Below, in pieces: positions 57,052-64,000 of a DNA stretch of 64,000 bases. Position numbers and translations under genes: made by a program. This DNA is from Magnetococcus sp. PR-3 (lineage in GTDB: Bacteria; Pseudomonadota; Magnetococcia; Magnetococcales; Magnetococcaceae). Within the stretch, counting starts at the first letter, position 1; the number at the start of each line of letters is the position of its first letter. The notes under the pieces are model-generated. The model made no database searches and was not told the origin of the DNA. It saw only the letters and a program-made list of their open reading frames with translations. The stretch spans positions 1 through 64,000 of the forward strand of contig NZ_JBAHUQ010000014.1 of NCBI RefSeq assembly GCF_036689865.1, read 5' to 3'.

Positions 57052-57792
57052 ATGAGTTTCCAGATCCAAGCCTATCAAATCTCTAGTGTTTCCTATAGCC
57101 GTTCGGTTTCAATGAATCGTGTGGGGCAGGTGGAAAAATCTGCCGCTATCTCCTATAGCCAGACGGAAATAATTGCCTTCTCTGGGGATTCTCGTTCCAT
57201 GCAGGCCTTGGATGCACTCTATGAAGAGCGGGATGCACTTTTAGAAAATAACCTCAGTGCCAAAGATATGCGTAACATTGACCACGCTTACGACCGCTTG
57301 CAGGAGATCTTCTCCAGCTTTGACCTCTCTGATGCCCAGCAAGAGGAGGGAGATGCTCTGTTTGATTCGTTAGATACCGCCTTTAACCAAGCACAGTTCT
57401 TTATGCCACCTGATGTGAAAAGTCGGGTAGAGAGCCTTAATGAAGAGATCTCAGCCATGGAAGAGATGCTGGATGAGATGTTTACACTTAGCGAAGAACA
57501 AGAAGGACAGTTGGTGGCTTGGCAGCACGAGCAGAGTGAAATTTTACTGGCACAATTAAGCGCGACACAGAGTGAGTCTATTGAATCACTCAACCAACTG
57601 CTTAAAGCCCTGTTTGAAGAGCTCTCACCGGATGATGAGCAGCAAAGTGAGATTGATGAAATCTTTGCCATGCTCGATGCTATGTTGGGGCGTGCTTTTG
57701 AACAGATGAGCCCTGAACAACAGGCTCATAAGGCGGTGATCGATGCAGAAATTAGCCAGCTTGAGAGCCAAACTGAAGAGATGGCTGCTTAA
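57052..57792 (+). CDS. Helical repeat protein with ~25-residue units
   Basis: I do not recognise this 246-residue acidic protein. The N-terminus (1-45) is Ser/Tyr-rich with repeated S-Y-S. From residue ~68 to the end, about seven units of ~25 residues occur. Each starts with L-S/M-S (68, 92, 146, 169, 191, 219) or M-P-P (118) as a helix cap and continues with Q/E-rich helix carrying L/I/F at heptad-like positions. A helical rod or coiled-coil bundle is likely. There is no signal peptide or membrane segment. GGGAG lies upstream of the ATG and a terminator follows. The pattern suggests a structural or Ca/metal-responsive protein, but no function is assigned. Confidence 0.75.
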   Translation: MSFQIQAYQISSVSYSRSVSMNRVGQVEKSAAISYSQTEIIAFSGDSRSMQALDALYEERDALLENNLSAKDMRNIDHAYDRLQEIFSSFDLSDAQQEEGDALFDSLDTAFNQAQFFMPPDVKSRVESLNEEISAMEEMLDEMFTLSEEQEGQLVAWQHEQSEILLAQLSATQSESIESLNQLLKALFEELSPDDEQQSEIDEIFAMLDAMLGRAFEQMSPEQQAHKAVIDAEISQLESQTEEMAA

Positions 57793-57818
57793 CATATTTA
57801 GATTACAGCGCGCACAGG

Positions 57819-57850
57819 CCCATCTGAAGATGATTCAGGTGGGTTTTTTT
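57819..57850 (+). terminator. Intrinsic terminator of the helical repeat gene
   Basis: CCCATCTGA pairs with TCAGGTGGG (one G-T pair) around a 7-base loop, followed by seven Ts. Confidence 0.85.
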
Positions 57851-58087
57851 ATGGTTATAAACGGATCTCGATAGTGTTGAAGCAAGATTACCCAAGGTCT
57901 CGCAAGGAGGGGGCTACTTAAAATTCGCTTGGTTGATGATCCGTTTGATCGAGAAACCAAAGGTTCGTAGAGCAAGCATGTTGAAGAATAGAGGGCTTTG
58001 GAACGTTGATGGTAAACCTACTGTGCGGTAGAAAATGGCTATGTGTGTGGAGGGGATGAGATGCGGTGGGCGATGCAGAAGGGGGGG

Positions 58088-58118
58088 CTGGAACTGCGAA
58101 AGTGAACGCAGTTCCAGC
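58088..58118. repeat. Perfect 11-bp hairpin after the small membrane protein
   Basis: CTGGAACTGCG pairs with CGCAGTTCCAG around a 9-base loop, about 20 bases beyond the stop of the 43-residue ORF. A C-run rather than a T-run follows on the minus strand. It is probably a 3'-end stabiliser or Rho-linked end. Confidence 0.6.
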
Positions 58119-58136
58119 ACTACCGATGGAATGCTC

Positions 58137-58268
58137 TTAGGAGAACAGGCCGATCAGAAAATCACCCAGGAAGGTAGAGAAACTTACCATTCCAATGCCG
58201 ATGACAACAATCGTCCAGGGCAGATAGTCGCTACCAAGCTTGTTTAAGAGACCTTGTTCCTGTTCCAT
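58137..58268 (-). CDS. Small single-span membrane protein, 43 aa
   Basis: The ATG at 58268 has GGAG seven bases upstream. The protein has a polar N-terminus (MEQEQGLLNKLGSDYLPW) and then a hydrophobic helix (about 19-43, I-V-V-I-G-I-G-M and F-L-G-D-F-L-I-G-L-F). It ends at TAA, and a strong hairpin follows. Codon use, ribosome-binding site and topology support a true gene. It is divergent from the SulP transporter, with 327 bases between them. It may be a small regulator or accessory subunit of a membrane complex, which is unproven. Confidence 0.7.
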   Translation of the reverse strand: MEQEQGLLNKLGSDYLPWTIVVIGIGMVSFSTFLGDFLIGLFS

Positions 58269-58595
58269 AAGAAGCTCCAGTTCTGGATATAACTCGTTTA
58301 TTAGAAGCTGTTAATATACAGATCGGACAAATTAAGTCAACTGATCATTTAGTCCATTGATAGGCATCATCATAAATGGCGATAAAATGAGGGGGGTGAT
58401 GCATAAATGAGCACACTTTTATCAATGCGGGGTATTCATGAATAGTGAGTAAAAAGTTGTATGAATCCAAAAAGTTACAAATACAAATTCGTTACACTTT
58501 TAAGGTGGTGAAACCCTGGCTGTAGGCGTAGAGTGCTTTCCTCTCTTCTCAGGCTTTCTGTCTGATTTATTTTTTTATTAAGGATAGCTGGCACC
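58269..58595. other. Divergent promoter region, ~330 bases
   Basis: This AT-rich stretch lies between the small membrane protein and the SulP gene. No frame is called. It should contain both promoters. Confidence 0.45.
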
Positions 58596-60461
58596 ATGTC
58601 CGCCTCCCAAAACACCTCAGCTTCCACCACGCTGGATAGCAAGACAGCGGATCCTCGACCAAACACGCAGCAGCGTACAGGTTGGTTACAGCGCTTACCC
58701 AAATTTCGACTGCCCAAATGGCTGCGCACGGCCAATGGCGAAACCATTCGTCAAGACTGGCTGGCCGGGTTAACTGGTGCTGTGGTCGTGCTTCCTCAAG
58801 GGGTTGCTTTTGCAGCCATTGCGGGTTTGCCCCCTCAATATGGTCTTTATACCGCGATGGTACCTGCGGTGATCGCGGCTTTTTTTGGTTCCTCCCATCA
58901 TCTTATATCTGGGCCAACAACGGCTATTTCCATTGTGGTTTTTGCGACGTTAACACCGTTGGCGGAGCCAGGTAGTGCGCTCTACATTAGCATGGCCCTA
59001 ACTCTGGCTTTTATGGCAGGGGTTATTCAGTTTGGGTTAGGTATTTCAAAGTTGGGCGGGTTGATCAATTTTGTGTCGCACTCGGCGGTGGTGGGGTTTA
59101 CCTCAGGGGCGGCTTTGCTGATTGCAACCAGCCAGATGAAACACCTGTTTGGGGTAACGGTTGAGGGAAGCAGCTCATTTGTACATACCTGGGAAGCCTT
59201 AATTGCGCAGATTTCCTTTATCAACCCGTATGTGCTCTCAGTGGGGTTGGTCACATTGGGGGCCTCCATATTGATTAAAAAAATTCTCCCCAAATGGCCA
59301 GATATGCTGTTGGCAATGATTATCGGTAGTCTGTATGCCGCAGGGCTTGGGGTTGAGGCTCATGACATTACCTTGGTGGGGGCCATCCCTGGCCAATTAC
59401 CACCTCTCTCCTCCCCTGATTGGGATCTGCATATGGTTCGGGAGCTGGCTTCTGGTGCCTTGGCCATTGCTCTGCTGGGGTTGATTGAAGCGGTTTCTAT
59501 TGCCCGCTCTGTTGCCTTAAAGTCAGGGCAAACCATTGATGGTAATAAAGAGTTTGTCGGGCAGGGGCTATCAAATATTGTGGGTAGTTTTTTCTCTGCC
59601 TACCCTTCATCAGGCTCTTTTACCCGTAGTGGCGTTAACTACCGAGCTGGGGCAAAAACCCCTATGTCCGGTATTTTTGCCTCGATTATGTTGGTCATTT
59701 TGGTGCTGGCGGTGGCCCCTTTGGCTGCCCATCTACCCATTGCGGCCATGGCTGGTATTATCTTAAAAGTGGCTTTTAATCTGATCGATTTTCACCATAT
59801 TAAAAAGATTGGTGTGGCGACCCGACCTGGGCTTATTGTGATGTTAGTCACCTTTGTGGCAACGCTGCTTCTGGAGCTGGAGTTTGCCATCTATATTGGC
59901 GTGTTGCTCTCTTTGATGTTCTACCTTAACCGGACCTCTCATCCCAAAGTGGTCACCCGGGTGCCAGATCCTGCTTCACCTTGGCGTATGTTTGTGACCG
60001 ACCATACGCTACCTGAATGTCCACAACTGAAGATTTTGCGGATTGATGGTTCCCTTTATTATGGTTCGGTACCCCATGTTGAAGAGAAGCTGAAAGATCT
60101 TTTGGAAGATCCAGGGCATCAGAAAAACCTGTTGATCATTGGAAGTGGTATTAACTTTACAGATCTATCAGGGGCAGAGTTGTTGCTTCGGGAGGCCATC
60201 CGCCGTCGGGAGCAGGGGGGGCATCTGTTTCTGTATGATGTTAAAGAGCAGGTGTGCGGTATGTTCAAGCGGAGTGGGTGTATACGGACCATTCGTGAAG
60301 ATCATGTTTTTCGCTCTAAAACCCAGGCGATCGGTACCATTGTGGATACCTACCTTGACTCGTCGCACTGTGAACGTTGCCCGGCTCAGATCTTTCTTGA
60401 GTGTCCCAATGCTGTTAAAGCAGAACAAAAGATTGCGCAGCCCGTCGCTGTTCCCCCTTAA
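58596..60461 (+). CDS. SulP-family anion transporter with STAS domain
   Basis: This 621-residue protein has about 12-14 membrane segments (residues ~50-445) with the SulP signature region L-P-Q-G-V-A-F-A near 66-73 and a C-terminal STAS domain (~465-580). The family carries sulfate, bicarbonate or other anions. A charged N-terminal tail of ~45 residues precedes the channel. Past the STAS domain a tail has the cysteine pattern C-E-R-C-x8-C, which is unusual for SulP and might bind metal or report redox state. A weak purine-rich site lies upstream of the ATG. The substrate is not determined. Confidence 0.92.
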   Translation: MSASQNTSASTTLDSKTADPRPNTQQRTGWLQRLPKFRLPKWLRTANGETIRQDWLAGLTGAVVVLPQGVAFAAIAGLPPQYGLYTAMVPAVIAAFFGSSHHLISGPTTAISIVVFATLTPLAEPGSALYISMALTLAFMAGVIQFGLGISKLGGLINFVSHSAVVGFTSGAALLIATSQMKHLFGVTVEGSSSFVHTWEALIAQISFINPYVLSVGLVTLGASILIKKILPKWPDMLLAMIIGSLYAAGLGVEAHDITLVGAIPGQLPPLSSPDWDLHMVRELASGALAIALLGLIEAVSIARSVALKSGQTIDGNKEFVGQGLSNIVGSFFSAYPSSGSFTRSGVNYRAGAKTPMSGIFASIMLVILVLAVAPLAAHLPIAAMAGIILKVAFNLIDFHHIKKIGVATRPGLIVMLVTFVATLLLELEFAIYIGVLLSLMFYLNRTSHPKVVTRVPDPASPWRMFVTDHTLPECPQLKILRIDGSLYYGSVPHVEEKLKDLLEDPGHQKNLLIIGSGINFTDLSGAELLLREAIRRREQGGHLFLYDVKEQVCGMFKRSGCIRTIREDHVFRSKTQAIGTIVDTYLDSSHCERCPAQIFLECPNAVKAEQKIAQPVAVPP

Positions 60462-60839
60462 TCTTGGAGAGGTCTAGACTAAGGGTTGATGGGTTGCGCG
60501 GTTTTAGGCGGGTTCAGCATACACCATGGTCAGAGGCAAGCATTTACATATGCGTTGTGTCTTCAGGCTCTTCTTTAAGTAGCTCGCCAGTTAAGCGTGC
60601 GCCTATCGCTCTGTGTTGTGTATTGCTTTCATAACTGGTTTGCATAGGTGTCGTTAAGATTATCTTTAAACCGACGACTTAGAAGGCTGATATTCTCTGT
60701 CGTGGCTGCTGTGCTACCACGAGCAAAGATGCTATGAGCGAGAAGGGTGTGAGGAAACTTTGCGGAATAACCCGGCTCTGAAGAGGGAAGGCATGTTAAC
60801 GTACTCTTATTAGAGATTGGTGTGGTCAGAAGGAGGGGT
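60462..60839. other. Intergenic region, ~380 bases, no gene seen
   Basis: No open frame with a ribosome-binding site was found. It ends with the AAGGAGGGG of the next gene. Confidence 0.45.
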
Positions 60840-61184
60840 ATGTCAATGATGGAAATTCCACTTTTTCCACTGCATGTGGATCTACAGCCTGGACAGAAGC
60901 TGCCACTGCGTATTTTTGAACCCCGCTATTTAAATATGATCAAACGGGTGGCGGGTAAAACGGCTGCCTTTGGCATTGTGCCCATTATCGAAGGTAGTGA
61001 TGCAGGGGCGATCCCACTTATTGAAGAGCGGGGAACCCTGGTCACCATTACCGATTTTCAGAAAATGCCCGACGGCCTTTTGGGTATTACGGTATTGGGG
61101 GAAGGGCCCTTTAAAATCCACCGTACATGGACCTTGGAAGATGGCTTGCTCATGGGGGAAATTTCTACAGTGGCCAATGCCTAA
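60840..61184 (+). CDS. Short LON substrate-binding domain protein
   Basis: These 114 residues contain the start of a LON N-terminal domain (I-P-L-F-P-L-H-V, then L-R-I-F-E-P-R-Y-L-N-M). This type usually spans about 190-200 residues, so the helical second half is missing and the protein may be a minimal or truncated form. AAGGAGG lies just upstream; the ATGs at 60840 and 60846 are both possible. It is convergent with the hemerythrin-GGDEF gene, with six bases between stops. Confidence 0.75.
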   Translation: MSMMEIPLFPLHVDLQPGQKLPLRIFEPRYLNMIKRVAGKTAAFGIVPIIEGSDAGAIPLIEERGTLVTITDFQKMPDGLLGITVLGEGPFKIHRTWTLEDGLLMGEISTVANA

Positions 61185-61190
61185 CGGGTA

Positions 61191-62315
61191 TTAATCATGG
61201 GCAACAACGCAATTACGCCCTTGTTGTTTGGCGGCATATAGGCGTGTATCTGCAATTTTAAGATAGCGGTCCATGGAGCAGTCTGCTTCAGGGATTTTTG
61301 AGAGCAAGCCAATGGATGTGGTCATTTTGTCGGATACAGGGCTCTGGATATTGGGGATGCCTGAAGATTCAATGGCCGCACGAATACGTTCTGCAAACTC
61401 TACCCCGCACTGTTCACCCTGATCTGCTACCAGCACACTAAACTCCTCTCCACCAAGGCGGAAAGCATAGTCACCAGGTCGACGGCAGATCTCAATTAAA
61501 ATCTCTCCCACCTTTTTCAGCGCAATATCCCCTTGCAGGTGGCCGTAATGATCATTGAGTTTTTTAAAGTGATCAATATCCAGCATAATATAAGAGAGAA
61601 CACGTTGCTCACGCTTGGCCCGGCGTAACTCCTGCTCAAAGACTTCATCAAAATGGCGCCGATTGAATAGGCCGGTGAGCTGGTCGGTTACCGCTTGCTC
61701 TTCTAACAAACGGTTGGCTTCCCGAAGTTGAGCCTCTGCTTTTTTTCGTTCTACCCGTTCCCGCATCAGTTCCAAGGTGCGCGAAGAGAGCCCGTCATAC
61801 ATATTCAACACGGTATCAATTAAAACCCGTGCTGATCCGCTCATCTCTTCATCTGCACGAAGTTTAGCGGTTTCAAAGTCACAACCCGCATCCATATAGT
61901 GGATGACATGGGCCATGCGCTTATCGCTATCAATAATATGAAAAGCCAACCACCGGATCAAAAACTTCACCACATGTTCTAGAATAACCCGCAGAGGTTT
62001 ATCCCCTTGCTCGGCTTTTAATTCTAAAACTTTGGGTAAAAAAGATTCATGGGTTTCACAATGTAGGGCCAACCAACGGTCATCACCAAATTTAGAAGCC
62101 CAAATGGCCTCTTCTGAGTCAAAGTGGTATTTGGCATAAACAGCCAATTCATCAAAAATACGGGAAAGTTCCACAGGGTTATCGTGGACAAGGGCATCGG
62201 TCAATTGATTGAGCATCAGCACAAGAGTTTTGTGCTGGTCATCCACCTGTTGAATGCCAGTTTCAAAATTCTCATTCCAGGGGAAGACATCAAAATTGTC
62301 CAGATGTTTGTTCAT
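61191..62315 (-). CDS. Hemerythrin-GGDEF diguanylate cyclase
   Basis: This protein has 374 residues from the ATG at 62315 (GAAGGA upstream). The N-terminal bacteriohemerythrin domain shows the full di-iron ligand set His28, His64, Glu68, His85, His89, His126 and Asp131. After a helical linker (~140-205), the GGDEF domain has G-G-E-E-F at 288-292 and an intact allosteric I-site R-P-G-D at 279-282. Oxygen or redox state at the di-iron site should control c-di-GMP synthesis, as shown for a Vibrio homologue of this architecture. It lies downstream of an HD-GYP gene on the same strand and may share its transcript. Confidence 0.93.
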   Translation of the reverse strand: MNKHLDNFDVFPWNENFETGIQQVDDQHKTLVLMLNQLTDALVHDNPVELSRIFDELAVYAKYHFDSEEAIWASKFGDDRWLALHCETHESFLPKVLELKAEQGDKPLRVILEHVVKFLIRWLAFHIIDSDKRMAHVIHYMDAGCDFETAKLRADEEMSGSARVLIDTVLNMYDGLSSRTLELMRERVERKKAEAQLREANRLLEEQAVTDQLTGLFNRRHFDEVFEQELRRAKREQRVLSYIMLDIDHFKKLNDHYGHLQGDIALKKVGEILIEICRRPGDYAFRLGGEEFSVLVADQGEQCGVEFAERIRAAIESSGIPNIQSPVSDKMTTSIGLLSKIPEADCSMDRYLKIADTRLYAAKQQGRNCVVAHD

Positions 62316-62458
62316 GCAGCAGGGTCCTTCAGGTCTACTAAAGCCAAAAGTGGGGCGTAGCATACGGTTTTCATGCGTAAAAGAACAGAAAAAACACAAA
62401 AAAAATGGAGAAATAAGTTTTTTAGAGATTTTAGGTGAATGTTCTATTTATACAGGTA

Positions 62459-63727
62459 TTAAGCAGGGTTGTTATGAATCCGGTTAATAAAGGAAATGTA
62501 GCCACTGCGAGCTTGCTCTTGGGCCATTTCCCGATATTGGTTAATGGCTTTATAATTCTCCATTAGAACGCGGGTAATGCGGATATCCAGCTCACCCTTG
62601 TCCACCATATCACAAAAAATTTGGCGAACACTCGCTTCATCCATCCCCTTACGGTAGGGGCGATCTTCGGTCAGAGCTGTAAAGATGTCCGCCACACTGA
62701 TGATACGTCCGATCAGAGGTATTTGAGCACCAGGAATAGAGTAAGGGTAGCCGCAGGCATTGAGTTTTTCATGGTGGTAGGCACAGAATGTTTTGATGCG
62801 GTCAATGCCTTGAATAACATCAAGAATTTTGTTGGTATAGTAGGCGTGTGCCTTAACCCTTTCAAACTCTTCAGGTGTTAACGTGCCATTTTTTTCAAGA
62901 ATTTGATTGGGAATAGCAATCTTACCCACGTCGTGCAGCAGGCCAGCGGCTTGAATTTCAATACACTCAACCTCAGAAAAACCGATGATCCGAGCGATAT
63001 ACTCAGCTGTTGCCGCGACACCACTGGAGTGGGTAGAGGTAAAGCGACTTTTAAAGTCCACCAAATGTGCCATCAATTGCGCATAAGCGACCAAAAGTCC
63101 GGCGTCAAATTCAATTTCAAAACGTTTGACCTGCTGTTTTAAAATCCCTGGCAGGTCAGAGGACCATAGATCCAGCCAGAAGTCGTCCTGCTCAATTAAG
63201 CGACGATAGGCGTGAACCAGCTCTTTGGGATAACCTTGGCCAACCAGTTCATCCAGCCGGGTTCGTACATCTTGGCGCTGTTCAATCAGGTTTTTTTCTT
63301 CGCGGATGAGTGGATCCACCATATCAGCCAGATTGAGAATTTGTGACTCAATGGGGATATGCTCCGCAAAGGGGTGTCCGGCTTGAAAGCTGTGGTGATA
63401 GCGTATGATCGGCGCATAGGCACCAAAGATGGCATCCTCTTTTAACAAGTGGTAGCCAATCAGGGCATGGCGATCATCCCGGGCATCCAGCAAAGCGGCA
63501 TCGTCGGCATGTTCTTCGTAGAGAATACCGATATCATGCAACATACCAGAAATTAGACAGTTAGCTTCAGTCTGCCGATCATGGCGCAGAGAGCGGCTGA
63601 TGCGAAGAGCCGCATAAGCTACCCGAACATGGTGGGAAACAATGTGTGGAAAGGCGTAATCCAGGGCTTTGGATATGGATTGGACAACATCAAAGAAGTC
63701 CACTTTTGGGGCAAAAGTTTGGTTCAT
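62459..63727 (-). CDS. HD-GYP domain c-di-GMP phosphodiesterase
   Basis: The protein has 422 residues from the ATG at 63727; a longer TTG start is less likely. Two HD domains are present. The first (~35-175) has M-L-H-D-I-G and may be regulatory. The second carries H-D-V-G-K-I and H-H-E-K-L-N-A-C-G-Y-P, the HD-GYP form, in which G-Y-P follows the second His pair. It would hydrolyse c-di-GMP and so oppose the cyclase encoded next. There is no membrane segment. About 144 bases separate it from the cyclase gene. Confidence 0.9.
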   Translation of the reverse strand: MNQTFAPKVDFFDVVQSISKALDYAFPHIVSHHVRVAYAALRISRSLRHDRQTEANCLISGMLHDIGILYEEHADDAALLDARDDRHALIGYHLLKEDAIFGAYAPIIRYHHSFQAGHPFAEHIPIESQILNLADMVDPLIREEKNLIEQRQDVRTRLDELVGQGYPKELVHAYRRLIEQDDFWLDLWSSDLPGILKQQVKRFEIEFDAGLLVAYAQLMAHLVDFKSRFTSTHSSGVAATAEYIARIIGFSEVECIEIQAAGLLHDVGKIAIPNQILEKNGTLTPEEFERVKAHAYYTNKILDVIQGIDRIKTFCAYHHEKLNACGYPYSIPGAQIPLIGRIISVADIFTALTEDRPYRKGMDEASVRQIFCDMVDKGELDIRITRVLMENYKAINQYREMAQEQARSGYISFINRIHNNPA

Positions 63728-64000
63728 GTTTCCCAAATATTGGTAAAAGGCCAGCGCTGTTAAGATTATGGTGTATTGGCGTGTTGCTGACAATGGATCA
63801 TCTGTTCAATGAGATGATGTGCATCCCAAGAATATTATGTCACATAAATATGTTACTAAGTGTCTGTTTGTTTAGGTTTGTATTGCAAAACTTTTTATGT
63901 TTTCATCAAGAAACTTTTTTATAAGGGTGGCCTTTGTTGCCCTCAAATAGGTGTTTACCCCTCACTAAACATTACTGGATTGAGTGATATGTTGCGTAAA
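63728..64000. other. Upstream region at the right edge
   Basis: This AT-rich sequence precedes the HD-GYP gene. No open frame was called, and the final bases may belong to the next gene. Confidence 0.35.

Overview
The window is a chromosomal segment of a Gram-negative proteobacterium. Evidence for this is the Tat, FtsK and type IV pilus genes, lipoprotein signals, a SulP/TRAP transporter set, FlgO-type outer-membrane lipoproteins and a ParC of the short, alphaproteobacterial kind. RNase J together with a monomeric isocitrate dehydrogenase and rich c-di-GMP/oxygen sensing would suit a deep-branching, microaerophilic alphaproteobacterium such as a Magnetococcales relative. That placement is an inference, and no magnetosome genes are present. 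I see no prophage, IS element or CRISPR array.

Layout. 0-5 kb: a hypothetical gene, a secreted protein made of repeated W-N-H-D-L-I-A-x-E-W-K-L units behind a perfect FNR-type box, a YeeE/YedE sulfur transporter, a PAS/zinc-ribbon protein and a LysE exporter. 5-18 kb: monomeric IDH, a hybrid histidine kinase, a very large eroded SF2 helicase carrying nine helicase-associated (HA) repeats, and a two-gene aldolase cluster (LsrF-like plus aldolase/dehydrogenase fusion). 18-24 kb: pilT in an operon with two FlgO-type lipoproteins, divergent from recA, then parC. 24-32 kb: TRAP permeases without a binding protein, followed by a glycan-modification cluster (deacetylase, DltA-like adenylation enzyme, AAC(3)-fold acyltransferase, glycosyltransferase and a convergent carrier protein).

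32-42 kb: a long minus-strand operon ccmI-tatA-tatB-tatC-rnj-ftsK, divergent from mutM. 43-45 kb: a gene-poor region with a 44-residue small ORF and a decayed gene. 45-54 kb: nadA, a SpoT-like HD hydrolase, a dGTPase-like HD protein and a ChaN-PDZ protein on the minus strand; queG with an unusual start; a hypothetical gene with a hairpin over its stop; nth; and a solitary molybdopterin oxidoreductase. 54-64 kb: nagZ, DUF971, tRNA-Glu, a protein of about seven 25-residue helical repeats, a 43-residue membrane protein divergent from a SulP transporter, a short LON-domain protein, and a hemerythrin-GGDEF cyclase next to an HD-GYP phosphodiesterase.

The strongest candidates for undescribed biology are the pseudo-helicase with nine HA repeats, the FNR-boxed WNHDLIA repeat protein, the adenylation/carrier/acyltransferase glycan cluster, and the PilT-FlgO operon. 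Family calls rest on motif recognition from the translated sequence, and no database search was run. Coordinates I derived by hand may be off by one base.
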